Source: Bacteroidaceae bacterium
GTDB lineage: Bacteria; Bacteroidota; Bacteroidia; Bacteroidales; Bacteroidaceae
Reading direction: 5' to 3'
Assembly (NCBI GenBank): GCA_017408685.1
Contig: JAFQUE010000019.1
Location: 1 to 33,053 of the forward strand
Length of the DNA stretch: 33,053 bases
In this document: piece by piece, positions 1 through 13,044 of the stretch
How the letters are laid out: each line of letters begins with the position of its first letter
Position numbering within the stretch: the stretch's first letter is position 1
Program-made: the position numbers and the translations under genes
The notes under the pieces: generated by a model
Told to the model about the DNA's origin: nothing
The model's database searches: none
The model's input: only the letters and a program-made list of their open reading frames with translations

Positions 1-3873
<3,873 letters not shown>

Positions 3874-3920
3874 TTATTCGCCATAATAAGACAACGCTCA
3901 TTTTCAAGCACAAAAACATT

Positions 3921-6833
3921 ATGATTAAGAATTTCAAAAAAGCATTCATTGCTGCCATACTGACAAGTACAGCAATATCCGGCACAACCAATGCACAGAC
4001 AACAACAGTCTACCCCGTTCCCCAATCAATACAATGGAGCGGAAAGGTTGCATTCAGCAACGACGCCACATACACCATTACAGGCGCCGACACAGCCGAC
4101 ACTGACGCCGTAAACCTGTTCAACAGAAGTTTCAGCACCGGAAACGGCACGGTTGAGGTAATCATCGGCGAGCGCAATGATGAGGCGGTTGCCGAATACG
4201 CCGACCTCATACCTCAAAAGTCCGAAGGCTACTATCTTGCCATTAAGGGCAACAAGGTAATCATCGCCGGAAATGACGGCAGCGGCACATTCTACGGAGT
4301 GCAGACCTACCGACAGATTGCCTCGCAACCTCAAGTGATGGAGGTTACGGTAACCGACTATCCCAGTGTGCCGCAACGCGGATTGGTGGAAGGTTACTAC
4401 GGCAACCCCTACAGCAAGGAAAACCGCATGGGACTTTTTGAGATGTTCGGTCGCCAGAAAATGAACGTATACATATACGGACCAAAGGATGACGCTTACC
4501 ACAAGAGCAAGTGGCGCGAGGAGTACCCGGCCACACAGGCCGCACAGATTACCGAGTATGTAAATGCGGCAAAAGCGAACAAGGTCGAGTTCGTGTGGGC
4601 AATACACCCCGGCGAGGATATCCAGTGGAACGATACCGACAGAGCGAACATCGTGAACAAACTCAAGGCCATGTGCAGACTGGGCGTGCGCACTTTTGCA
4701 GTGTTCTGGGACGACCTTTGGAACGACGACGGCACCCATGGCGACGAACAGGCCGAACTGATGAACTACATAGCCGGAGAACTGAAGAGCGCTTACCCCG
4801 ACGTTAAGCCGCTTATAATATGCCCCACACAGTATAACCGTGGCTGGGCCAACGCGGTATACCTGCCCGCGCTGGGTAACATGATGAATAGTGACGTAAA
4901 CATCATGTGGACAGGAAACAGTGTGGTGGATATGATAAATAAGGGCGACATGGAGTGGATTAACGGGCAAATCAAGCGCAAGGCATACATATGGCTCAAT
5001 TACCCCGTGAGCGACTACTGTATTGACCACCTGCTCATGGGTCCCACCTACGGCAACGACCTTGATATTGCCGACATGATGTCGGGATTCGTGGCAAATC
5101 CAATGGAATATGCCGAAGCCTCAAAAGTATCCCTTTTCAGCATAGGCGACTATTGCTGGAACATGACTGCATACAATGCCGACGAGTCGTGGGAGGCCGC
5201 AATGAAATACATCATGCCTCAGAACTACGAAGCATTCCGTTTCTTCTGCGAGAACAACGTTGACCTTGGCCCTAACGTACACGGGCTGCGCCGAACGGAC
5301 GAATCACCGGAATTTGTTGCCGCCAAAAAAATATATGACAGCAACATCGGCAGAGACAGGAACACTGCTTTCAGCGCCATTGGCGAGCAATTCAATAAAT
5401 TCACAAGTTCGGCAGAGACACTGCTCACCGCCGGAGAGGCCGAGGAACTGACAAGCGAAATTGAGCCTTGGCTCCAGACCATGAAACATATGGGTCTGCG
5501 CGGCATTGCACTCGTGGAAATGAACAACGCCCTTGCCGAAGAGAACCCCGAAAAGTTCATTGAGAACTATCTTAAGTATCAGGAGAACCTTGAAGCGCAG
5601 TCCGCAATACGTTCACGCGACTTTGCCGGTTCGCTCCGGGTTGCTTCCCCTGCTGTAGGTTCACTACATGTAGAACCGTTCCTTAAGGAGTGTGCAGGCG
5701 AACTTATCGCAAAATACAAGGAGAACCATGACTACCGATTGGACATTTTCCCGGCACAGGCAATAGAGAACGGCACATACTACATTATGCACAATGGCCG
5801 ATACTTGACAAATACCAAGCCCAATGTTGCAAGCAGCGTTCCGCAATTACAGGCGGCAGTAGACACCATACGCCCACAACGACAGGAGTGGAAGATATCA
5901 CTTGACGCAAGTACCGGCCGTTACAAGATTGTAAACGTTGAAGACAGCCGATATCTGAATGAAAAGGGAGAATTCACAGTAAGCAATGATACCAACCCTT
6001 ACGAGGCTGTTTGGCACACATACGAAATCACACTCCTTGCAAACGGCAAATATGCCATACAGAACGGTGGCAGTGCCGGCACAAAGTTCTGGACCGTAAG
6101 CGGCACACGCATACAGCAGAGCAGTTCAAGCGAGGCCCTTCCCGACAAGTACATCTTTGACCTTGTTCCGCTTGGCGGGGAGCCCAAGGAGAACATGATA
6201 AGCGATGACGAAGTCTATTACATAATGGACGGCAACCGCTACCTCACGAACAACAATGTGAAAGGCAGCGGCGGAACACCGGCATTCAAAGAGGTCGCAG
6301 AACCGAAAGCAGCCCAGGAGTGGAAGATAACTGTTGACGCAAGCGGCAAGAACTGCTACAAAGTCACCAGCAATGCCGATGGAAGATACCTGAACGAACA
6401 TGGAGTATTCGGCACCAACCAGTACTACAGCGACTGGAACAGTTACCTGCTCACCGTTATGGGTGACATGTGGTCTTTGCTGTGGACACAGTCGGCGGCA
6501 AAGAACGGCGCACAATACATTGTGGTATCAGGCGACAGACTGGAGGCAAAAAACATTGCACGCAGCGAAAGTTATACCGTTAAGATTGTTGGCAAGAATG
6601 GTGCAAGCGGCATAAGCGGCATTACAGACAAATGCAAGGGAATAAGTGTTTCTGACGGAAAGATTACCGCCCCGGATGATACAAGGTTCATTGTCATATA
6701 TTCTATCGACGGCAAGGAGATAAAGAGAAGCAATGGGAACACGATAGGCACTGCCGGCATTGCAGAAGGCATGTACCTTATTGTCACCGGTGACGAATCA
6801 AACACATACAGGCAAAAGGTCATACTGGACTGA
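3921..6833 (+). CDS. Secreted GH84 beta-N-acetylglucosaminidase with duplicated C-terminal domain
   Basis: The ATG at 3921 gives a clean Sec signal peptide ending near TNAQ. An upstream GTG at 3870, overlapping the previous stop, would bury that signal. A GH20b-like N-terminal domain (about residues 30-145) precedes the GH84 barrel, which starts near RGLVEGYYGNP (~152). The catalytic Asp pair is residues 264-265 (VFWDDLW), and the GPKDD and WLNYPVSDY motifs match the family's substrate pocket. Two tandem copies of a ~130-residue lectin-like domain follow (about 614-752 and 757-893). Each has a YYIM..NGRYLTN-like opening, an EWKI..DAS strand and a RYLNE.G strand. The end resembles a type IX sorting domain (IYSIDGKEI, GMYLI). 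GH84 enzymes release terminal beta-GlcNAc by substrate-assisted catalysis. Next to a beta-galactosidase this suggests stepwise trimming of Gal-GlcNAc units, as on mucin O-glycans; that pairing is inference. Confidence 0.93.
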   Translation: MIKNFKKAFIAAILTSTAISGTTNAQTTTVYPVPQSIQWSGKVAFSNDATYTITGADTADTDAVNLFNRSFSTGNGTVEVIIGERNDEAVAEYADLIPQKSEGYYLAIKGNKVIIAGNDGSGTFYGVQTYRQIASQPQVMEVTVTDYPSVPQRGLVEGYYGNPYSKENRMGLFEMFGRQKMNVYIYGPKDDAYHKSKWREEYPATQAAQITEYVNAAKANKVEFVWAIHPGEDIQWNDTDRANIVNKLKAMCRLGVRTFAVFWDDLWNDDGTHGDEQAELMNYIAGELKSAYPDVKPLIICPTQYNRGWANAVYLPALGNMMNSDVNIMWTGNSVVDMINKGDMEWINGQIKRKAYIWLNYPVSDYCIDHLLMGPTYGNDLDIADMMSGFVANPMEYAEASKVSLFSIGDYCWNMTAYNADESWEAAMKYIMPQNYEAFRFFCENNVDLGPNVHGLRRTDESPEFVAAKKIYDSNIGRDRNTAFSAIGEQFNKFTSSAETLLTAGEAEELTSEIEPWLQTMKHMGLRGIALVEMNNALAEENPEKFIENYLKYQENLEAQSAIRSRDFAGSLRVASPAVGSLHVEPFLKECAGELIAKYKENHDYRLDIFPAQAIENGTYYIMHNGRYLTNTKPNVASSVPQLQAAVDTIRPQRQEWKISLDASTGRYKIVNVEDSRYLNEKGEFTVSNDTNPYEAVWHTYEITLLANGKYAIQNGGSAGTKFWTVSGTRIQQSSSSEALPDKYIFDLVPLGGEPKENMISDDEVYYIMDGNRYLTNNNVKGSGGTPAFKEVAEPKAAQEWKITVDASGKNCYKVTSNADGRYLNEHGVFGTNQYYSDWNSYLLTVMGDMWSLLWTQSAAKNGAQYIVVSGDRLEAKNIARSESYTVKIVGKNGASGISGITDKCKGISVSDGKITAPDDTRFIVIYSIDGKEIKRSNGNTIGTAGIAEGMYLIVTGDESNTYRQKVILD

Positions 6834-6860
6834 CTTAACCGGCATTGACTCTATTATGAT

Positions 6861-6892
6861 AAAAGATGTTGCAGCGCGCTGCAACATCTTTT
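6861..6892. terminator. 32-base perfect palindrome after GH84
   Basis: Two 16-base arms (AAAAGATGTTGCAGCG and its exact complement) meet without a spacer. An A-run starts the left arm and a T-run ends the right arm, so it can end transcription in either direction. It lies 28 bases after the GH84 stop and separates that unit from the parA promoter. Confidence 0.75.
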
Positions 6893-6958
6893 AATAATTC
6901 CCGCGCGCCTGTTCATAACTAATAAAGAAAAGCATAAAGGATTTTCTGTTTTTTTTCC

Positions 6959-6966
6959 TACCTTTG
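6959..6966 (+). promoter_or_regulatory. parA operon promoter, -7 element
   Basis: TACCTTTG followed by C matches the Bacteroidetes -7 consensus TANNTTTGY. No clear -33 TTG is seen; a T-rich tract sits there instead. Transcription would start near 6971-6973, about 50 bases before parA. Confidence 0.65.
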
Positions 6967-7010
6967 CAGAATATTAGAATGCACAAGTATGCACTTGAGT
7001 ATTCTGCAAA
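6963..7010. promoter_or_regulatory. Inverted repeat spanning the parA promoter and start site
   Basis: Arms TTTGCAGAATA (6963-6973) and TATTCTGCAAA (7000-7010) are exact complements. Between them lie a smaller repeat (CAAGT, ATGC, ACTTG at 6984-6997) and two copies of ATGCAC. The left arm overlaps the -7 element and mostly precedes the predicted transcript start. This fits a protein-binding operator better than an RNA hairpin. The right arm ends 10 bases before the parA ATG. The binding protein is unknown. Confidence 0.5.
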
Positions 7011-7020
7011 CTGAGAAAAA

Positions 7021-7788
7021 ATGGGAAAGATAATTGCATTGGCCAACCAGAAAGGCGGTGTAGGCAAGACAACGACCGCAATAAACCTTGCTGCTTCATT
7101 GGCCACACTTGAAAGAAAAGTACTTGTGATAGACGCCGACCCGCAGGCAAACGCCTCATCGGGTCTTGGAATTGACATACGCAACATTGAATGTTCAATA
7201 TATGAATGCCTCATAAGCAAAGCGTCACCCGAAGACGGCATACACAAGACGTGTGTCGAGGGACTTGACATCATTCCTTCGCACATAGACCTTGTAGGAG
7301 CAGAGATTGAAATGCTCGACATGCCCAACAGGGAGAAAATAATGCGTGAGGCGCTTGCCCCCATCAAGGACAAATATGACTACATACTTATAGACTGTTC
7401 ACCGTCACTGGGACTCATCACCGTAAATTCGCTCATTGCCGCCGACTCGGTAATCATTCCTGTGCAGTGTGAGTATTTTGCACTTGAAGGTATCAGCAAA
7501 CTGCTGAACACAATAAAAATAATAAAGTCAAACTTGAACCCCGGACTGGACATCGAGGGATTTCTGCTCACAATGTTCAACTCCCGCCTGCGCCTGAGCA
7601 ACCAGGTATACAATGAGGTAAAGAAGCACTTCCGCGAACTCGTGTTCAACACCGTGATACAACGTAACATTCGTTTGGGCGAAGCACCCAGCATGGGTAT
7701 TCCGGTAATAATGTACGACGCAGAATCGACTGGAGCAAAGAATTACCTTGCTCTTGCCGAAGAGATAATAAAAAGGAACAATATATAA
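7021..7788 (+). CDS. parA: Chromosome-partitioning ATPase ParA/Soj
   Basis: The protein has 255 residues, the usual Soj length. The deviant Walker A motif KGGVGKTT is at residues 11-18, the A' motif VLVIDADPQAN follows, and the Walker B-like strand YILIDCSPSLG lies in the middle. The N-terminus lacks the extra helix-turn-helix domain of plasmid-type ParA proteins, so it is a short chromosomal Soj. It would form ATP-dependent dimers on the nucleoid and be cycled by ParB bound at parS, moving the origin region. It is first in a tight operon; its stop TAA shares its last A with the parB ATG. Confidence 0.96.
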   Translation: MGKIIALANQKGGVGKTTTAINLAASLATLERKVLVIDADPQANASSGLGIDIRNIECSIYECLISKASPEDGIHKTCVEGLDIIPSHIDLVGAEIEMLDMPNREKIMREALAPIKDKYDYILIDCSPSLGLITVNSLIAADSVIIPVQCEYFALEGISKLLNTIKIIKSNLNPGLDIEGFLLTMFNSRLRLSNQVYNEVKKHFRELVFNTVIQRNIRLGEAPSMGIPVIMYDAESTGAKNYLALAEEIIKRNNI

Positions 7789-8669
7789 TGGCAAAACAGA
7801 AATTTACATTAGGACGCGGACTCGACGCGCTCATCTCCACTGAAGCCGTGCGCACATCCGGTTCATCGTCTATCGGCGAGATTGAGATTGAGAAAATTTT
7901 CGCCAATCCCAACCAGCCTCGCCGTGACTTCAACGAAGAGGCACTGCGCGAACTTGCCGACTCGATAATGGAACTTGGAGTAATACAGCCTATCACCCTG
8001 CGCAAGATGGAGGATGACACCTACCAGATTATTGCGGGCGAAAGACGTTTCCGTGCTTCGCAACTTGCCGGCAAGACAACTATACCCGCATATATCCTCA
8101 AGGCCGATGACGAGGATACCATGGAAATGGCCCTCATTGAGAACATTCAACGTGAGGACCTAAACCCGCTTGAGATTGCACTTGCATACCAGCAACTCAT
8201 AGAGCAGCACAGTCTCTCGCAAGAGCAGTTAAGCAAACGTGTCGGCAAGGGACGCGCCACTATAGCCAACTTCCTGCGCCTTCTGAAACTGCCCGGAACC
8301 ATACAGGTAGCGCTCAAAGAAAAGAGAATAGACATGGGACATGCCAAGGCGCTGCTATCGCTCGATTCCCACAGCGACCAACTTAACATATTCCACGACA
8401 TCGAGAAGAACCAGTACTCGGTGCGCGAAGTTGAACGGATAGTGAAGGAGATAAAGGATGGGAAAAGCGGCGAGAGTACCGCGAAGAAGAGCGACAACAA
8501 GAAAATAGACGCCACATACCACCAGTTGAAGAAACACCTTACACAGTACTTCCAGACACCGGTACAGGTTACATGCTCGGCTAAAGGCAATGGAAAAATA
8601 AGCATAAAGTTCAAGGACGAGCAGGAACTCGAGCGCATTATATCAATATTTGACAGACTCAACAGTTGA
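7788..8669 (+). CDS. parB: Chromosome-partitioning protein ParB/Spo0J
   Basis: This 293-residue protein has the ParB order. A short N-terminal ParA-interacting segment (LGRGLDALI) is followed by the CTP-binding ParB/Srx domain with GERRFRAS (about 84-91) and ENIQRED (118-124). A helix-turn-helix DNA-binding region near 143-165 (LSQEQLSKRVGKGRATIANFLRLLKLP) recognises parS, and a basic C-terminal dimerisation domain ends the protein. It loads on parS as a CTP-dependent clamp and stimulates ParA. Its ATG overlaps the parA stop by one base, implying translational coupling. I found no convincing parS copy in the window by eye. Confidence 0.96.
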   Translation: MAKQKFTLGRGLDALISTEAVRTSGSSSIGEIEIEKIFANPNQPRRDFNEEALRELADSIMELGVIQPITLRKMEDDTYQIIAGERRFRASQLAGKTTIPAYILKADDEDTMEMALIENIQREDLNPLEIALAYQQLIEQHSLSQEQLSKRVGKGRATIANFLRLLKLPGTIQVALKEKRIDMGHAKALLSLDSHSDQLNIFHDIEKNQYSVREVERIVKEIKDGKSGESTAKKSDNKKIDATYHQLKKHLTQYFQTPVQVTCSAKGNGKISIKFKDEQELERIISIFDRLNS

Positions 8670-8672
8670 ACA

Positions 8673-9422
8673 GTGAAGCACGGCCTTACATACAGGTTCA
8701 AGACAACAATCATGCTGATGTTTGCTCTTTTGGCACTCCACGCGACCGCACAGGAGAATATTGCCATAAGCACTTGTGATTCACTGTCAAGCGTCACTGC
8801 ATATACCCTACCCGATACAGCGCTGATGGACAGCACCTACAGGAATCTGGAGTTCGCCAATCCGTTCATACCCGCCGACAGCATTGCCGGCGCGGCAAAG
8901 AGCAGAAACGCCGATAAAATAAAAATAAGGAAACCTGACCCGATGAAAGCCACATGGCTGGCACTGATTGTTCCCGGCGGCGGGCAGATATACAACAAGA
9001 AATTCTGGAAATTGCCTATCGTCTATGGCGGTTTTGTGGGTTGTCTTTATGCATACAATTGGAACAGCCAGATGTACAAGGACTACCGTCAGGCCTATCT
9101 CGACATAATGGACAGCGACCCCAACACTGACTCTTTCAAAGACTTCTTCCGCCCGGGATTCAATTACGAGGCCAATCTTGATTACCTGAAAGGAGTTTTC
9201 AAGAGAAGGAAAGACCGCTACCGCCGCTGGCGCGACATGAGCATATTCTCCTTCATAGGCGTATATGCAATATCGGTAATAGACGCATACGTCGACGCAC
9301 AGCTTTCAAGTTTTGACATAACCGAGGACATAAACCTCACCATTGAGCCCCAAAGAATCCAAGGCGGAATGGATTTGCGTGACGGAGGATACTACGGACT
9401 CAATTTCAATTTATCATTCTGA
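8673..9422 (+). CDS. DUF5683 membrane protein with signal sequence
   Basis: The start is GTG at 8673, three bases after the parB stop. It gives a basic N-terminus and a hydrophobic Sec signal ending ATAQ; an ATG at 8712 would cut into that signal. After a low-complexity segment comes the DUF5683 core. It has WLALIVPGGGQIYNKKFWKLPIV, a GXXGQXYN-type amphipathic or membrane segment, a second hydrophobic stretch (YGGFVGCLYAY), and a third near the end (FSFIGVYAISVIDAYVDA). The family is widespread in Bacteroidetes and has no established function. Its fixed place between parB and a murein transglycosylase suggests an envelope role; that is inference. Confidence 0.88.
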   Translation: MKHGLTYRFKTTIMLMFALLALHATAQENIAISTCDSLSSVTAYTLPDTALMDSTYRNLEFANPFIPADSIAGAAKSRNADKIKIRKPDPMKATWLALIVPGGGQIYNKKFWKLPIVYGGFVGCLYAYNWNSQMYKDYRQAYLDIMDSDPNTDSFKDFFRPGFNYEANLDYLKGVFKRRKDRYRRWRDMSIFSFIGVYAISVIDAYVDAQLSSFDITEDINLTIEPQRIQGGMDLRDGGYYGLNFNLSF

Positions 9423-9424
9423 CA

Positions 9425-10795
9425 ATGCACAATATATTCAAGAAAATAGCGCTGACGCTCCTCGCAGGGACACTCTTGCTGTCGTGCAGCACTATGAAGG
9501 AGATTTTCAACGGAGACAAAAAGGAATACACGGGAGCAATAGATGTTGCCCCCACTGAAGAGTGGATTCCCGCCGAACCGGCCACAGAACTGGAGCTCGT
9601 CATCGACTTTGACGAGAACGTAACCGATTCATGCAATTTCGATGTACCAGAGAGCATGACCGCCAACACAGACAGCTTGCTCAGCACATGGCAGGCACGT
9701 ACCTTACTCAAGAAACTCGACTGCAACACAAGCGGGTGGGAGAATATCAGCATGACAGACACAATGTATGCAAAACGCCTTGTGAGCATGCCTACCATCG
9801 TAAGAATGCCATACAACAGAATGGTGCGCACCTGCATTGACCGCTACACGAAGAACATGCGTTCACAGGTATCGTACATGCTTGGAATATCGGAGTTCTA
9901 CATGCCGATGATAGAGGAGGAGATTGACCGGTTGGGCGTTCCCCACGAACTCAAGTACCTGCCTATCATCGAGTCGGCAATGAACCCGAAGGCAAAATCA
10001 AGAATGGGTGCCAAGGGATTATGGCAGTTCATGTTCACAACCGGCAAACTCTATGGCCTAAAATCGAACAACTACATCGACGAGCGGTTCGACCCGATGA
10101 AATCGACAAAAGCTGCACTCACATACTTGAAGGACCTTTACGAAATGTTCGGAAAATGGGAACTTGCCATTGCCGCATACAACTGCGGCCCGGGCAATGT
10201 GAACAAAGCCATAAGACGTTCAGGAGGCAAGACCGACTTCTGGGAAATATATCCATGGCTGCCACGCGAGACGCGCGGATACCTTCCCGGATTCATTGCC
10301 GCAAATTACATAATGACATTCTACGAGGACCATGGGATTTGCCCCATGGAACCCAATATTCCCGTAACCACTGACACTATCCTTGTAAACAGGAACCTGC
10401 ACTTCAAGCAGATAGCCGAAGTATGCGGAGCTGACATTGAAGAAATAAGAGCTTTGAACCCTCAATACATAAAGGACATTATCCCCGGAGAGAATGAACC
10501 ATATGTATTGCGCCTCACCAATGAGGTGATAGCGAAGTTTGTGGAAAATGAAGACAGTGTATACCTTCACAACAAGGAGACATACTTCCCCGAGCATAGT
10601 GTAGAGAAAATGCTCAAGGACGCAAAGAAGAATGACGACGGAGCAGGTAACCTCATTCGCCACAAGATAAAGAATGGGGAGACTCTTGGAGGCATTGCAA
10701 GGAAATACCGCGTTACAGTAAAACAGATTATGAGGTGGAACGGAATGCGCAACACAAAGATACGTGCAGGAAAGTACCTGAAGATATACAAGTGA
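9425..10795 (+). CDS. LysM lytic murein transglycosylase lipoprotein (MltD-like)
   Basis: An N-terminal lipoprotein signal ends in the lipobox LLSC (Cys21), placing it in the envelope. The SLT goose-lysozyme-like domain carries the catalytic Glu183 in PIIESAMNP, then GLWQFM and AAYNCGPGN, the standard family signatures. A degenerate LysM-like segment (HFKQIAEVCGADIEEIRALNP) follows. A clear LysM domain ends the protein (HKIKNGETLGGIARKYRVTVKQI, shown in part), for binding glycan strands. Such enzymes cleave the MurNAc-GlcNAc bond and form 1,6-anhydromuropeptides. It starts 2 bases after the DUF5683 stop and is followed 4 bases later by rel. The symbol mltD is not given because orthology to the E. 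coli enzyme was not tested. Confidence 0.93.
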   Translation: MHNIFKKIALTLLAGTLLLSCSTMKEIFNGDKKEYTGAIDVAPTEEWIPAEPATELELVIDFDENVTDSCNFDVPESMTANTDSLLSTWQARTLLKKLDCNTSGWENISMTDTMYAKRLVSMPTIVRMPYNRMVRTCIDRYTKNMRSQVSYMLGISEFYMPMIEEEIDRLGVPHELKYLPIIESAMNPKAKSRMGAKGLWQFMFTTGKLYGLKSNNYIDERFDPMKSTKAALTYLKDLYEMFGKWELAIAAYNCGPGNVNKAIRRSGGKTDFWEIYPWLPRETRGYLPGFIAANYIMTFYEDHGICPMEPNIPVTTDTILVNRNLHFKQIAEVCGADIEEIRALNPQYIKDIIPGENEPYVLRLTNEVIAKFVENEDSVYLHNKETYFPEHSVEKMLKDAKKNDDGAGNLIRHKIKNGETLGGIARKYRVTVKQIMRWNGMRNTKIRAGKYLKIYK

Positions 10796-10799
10796 CGTC

Positions 10800-13031
10800 A
10801 TGGATAACTACGAGGACAAAAGGCTGATTGATGAAGAGGCTGCAATAAACGCCGCCTTTCGGGAATTGCTCGATACCTATCTGGCATCGCAGCACCGCAA
10901 GAAGGTTGAACTCATTACAAAGGCTTTCAACTTTGCCCGTCAGGCACACAAAGGTGTCCGCCGGCATAGTGGCGAGCCGTACATCATGCACCCCCTCGCA
11001 GTAGCACAGATTGTCTGCAAGGAAATAGGTCTCGGTTCCACATCAATTTGTGCAGCCCTTTTGCACGATGTAGTGGAAGATACAGACTACACTATTGAGG
11101 ATATCAAAAACCTCTTCGGTCAGAAAATTGCAGATATCGTGAATGGGCTCACCAAGATTTCAGGCGGCGTGTTCGGTGTACAAGCCTCGGAACAGGCCGA
11201 AAATTTCAAGAAACTGCTGCTGACGATGAGTGAGGACATACGTGTAATACTCATCAAAATTGCCGACCGCCTGCACAACATGCGCACCTTGGAGTTCATG
11301 CAAGTGAACAAGCAGTACAAAATTGCCGGAGAGACGCTTTACATCTATGCACCTATAGCATACCGCCTGGGACTCAGTAAGATAAAGACAGAACTTGAGA
11401 ATCTCAGCTTCAAGTATGAGCACCCCGAGGAGTATGCCCGCATTGAGAAGAAAATAGAGAAGACACAAAGAGAGCGCGACATACTCTATGCCGAATTCAC
11501 ACAACCCATATGCGAGCAACTTGACAACATGGGTTTCGACTACCATATAATAGGCCGTGTAAAATCGCCCTACTCGATATGGAACAAAATGCAGAAGAAA
11601 CATGTGGCATTCGAGGATATTTTCGACATTCTTGCAGTGCGAATAATATTCACCCCACGCGAGGGCAAAGACGAGAACAACGAATGTTTCAACATATACA
11701 TTGCGCTTACAAAACTGTACAACGCACACCCCGACCGCTTGCGCGACTGGGTGAACAAGCCCCGCACTAACGGATACAAGGCCCTGCACGCCACATTCAT
11801 GAGCCAGCGTGGCGAATGGATAGAGGTGCAGATAAGGAGCGAGAAGATGAACGAGGTTGCCGAAAAGGGTATTGCCGCACACTGGAAATACAAGAGCCTT
11901 GGCGAGACATCAAACGACGACCAACTCGACAACTGGCTGCACACAATCAAGGAGATACTCGATGACCCGCAGCCCAATGCACTCGATTTCCTTGACACCA
12001 TAAAACTGAACCTGTATGCAACGGAAATATTCGTCTTTACTCCAAAGGGCGATATCAAGACAATGCCACAGAACTGTACCGCGCTTGACCTTGCATACAG
12101 CATACACACCTTCTTGGGCAATCATTGCATAGGAGCAAAGGTAAACCACAGACTGGTCCCAATGAACCACCAACTCAACAGCGGCGACCAGGTAGAGATA
12201 CTTACATCCAATTCATCGCGTGTGGATGAGAGCTGGCTCTCATTCGTGACCACAGCCAAGGCCCGTACCAAGATACAGGCTGCACTGCGCCGCGAACAGA
12301 GACTCCTGCAGAACGAAGGAGAAGAGAAACTCAACCGTTTCCTGGAACAGGAGGGCATGAGCAACTACATGGGCAACATTGAAAAACTCTGGAAACACCA
12401 CAAACTCAAGGACAGGGAAGAGTTGCTTGCCGCAATAGGCAAAGGCACAATTGTTCTCGGCAACGAAGACAAAGACGCACTTCTTGGCAACAAGAAATTC
12501 AGTTTCCACTCACTCTTCTCATTCAACCGCAACAAGGAGAAGGAGAACGAAGAGGTTACAAGGTACGATGATATTGACCGCAAGAAGGCACTCAACCTTA
12601 CAGACGAGAATCTCAAAAGCAATTTCATCATTGCCGATTGTTGCCATCCGATACCGGGAGACGATGTACTCGGTTATTACAATGAAGAGAAGCATATTGT
12701 GATACACAAGCGTAACTGCCCGGTAGCAAACACACTCAAGAGCAGCCACGGCGACAGGATACTTGCCGCCAAGTGGGAAACACACAAACAGCTCTATTTT
12801 GCCGTACCGATACAGATTACCGGAATAGACGGTATGGGTGTGTTGCACGAGATAACCGCAATCATTTACCAGCAACTCAATGCCAACATACAGAAAATAA
12901 ACATCGAGAGCAACGACGGCATATTCGAGGGCACTTTCTGGATAAACGTGCACGATGTTGAGGACGTAAAGAACATCTGCGAGAACCTCAAGAAAATAAA
13001 GAACATAAAGACTATTGCAAGAATAGGGTAA
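10800..13031 (+). CDS. rsh: Bifunctional (p)ppGpp synthetase/hydrolase, RelA/SpoT family
   Basis: At 743 residues this is a full-length Rel. The HD hydrolase domain is intact: His64 (IMHPLAVA) and His89-Asp90 (LLHDVVEDT), so it should degrade (p)ppGpp. The synthetase domain has the G-loop-like GRVKSPYSIWNKMQKK, GYKALHATF and EVQIRSEKMNEVAEKGIAAHW (shown in part). A TGS domain (VFTPKGDIKTMP through KVNHRLVPMNHQLNSGD) follows, then a linker, a zinc-finger-like stretch with CCHPIPGDDV, and an ACT domain at the end. It is the last gene of the parAB operon, 4 bases after the transglycosylase. A strong hairpin follows its stop. Whether it is the only long Rel of this organism cannot be told from here. 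Confidence 0.96.
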   Translation: MDNYEDKRLIDEEAAINAAFRELLDTYLASQHRKKVELITKAFNFARQAHKGVRRHSGEPYIMHPLAVAQIVCKEIGLGSTSICAALLHDVVEDTDYTIEDIKNLFGQKIADIVNGLTKISGGVFGVQASEQAENFKKLLLTMSEDIRVILIKIADRLHNMRTLEFMQVNKQYKIAGETLYIYAPIAYRLGLSKIKTELENLSFKYEHPEEYARIEKKIEKTQRERDILYAEFTQPICEQLDNMGFDYHIIGRVKSPYSIWNKMQKKHVAFEDIFDILAVRIIFTPREGKDENNECFNIYIALTKLYNAHPDRLRDWVNKPRTNGYKALHATFMSQRGEWIEVQIRSEKMNEVAEKGIAAHWKYKSLGETSNDDQLDNWLHTIKEILDDPQPNALDFLDTIKLNLYATEIFVFTPKGDIKTMPQNCTALDLAYSIHTFLGNHCIGAKVNHRLVPMNHQLNSGDQVEILTSNSSRVDESWLSFVTTAKARTKIQAALRREQRLLQNEGEEKLNRFLEQEGMSNYMGNIEKLWKHHKLKDREELLAAIGKGTIVLGNEDKDALLGNKKFSFHSLFSFNRNKEKENEEVTRYDDIDRKKALNLTDENLKSNFIIADCCHPIPGDDVLGYYNEEKHIVIHKRNCPVANTLKSSHGDRILAAKWETHKQLYFAVPIQITGIDGMGVLHEITAIIYQQLNANIQKINIESNDGIFEGTFWINVHDVEDVKNICENLKKIKNIKTIARIG

Positions 13032-13044
13032 ATTACAGAAAGTC

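Noticed and set aside
4026-5030. 334-codon open frame opposite the GH84 gene
   Set aside because: It is antisense to the GH84 catalytic domain and has no domain or promoter of its own.
8147-8836. 229-codon open frame opposite parB and DUF5683
   Set aside because: It runs across two well-supported genes on the other strand and has a composition typical of shadows.
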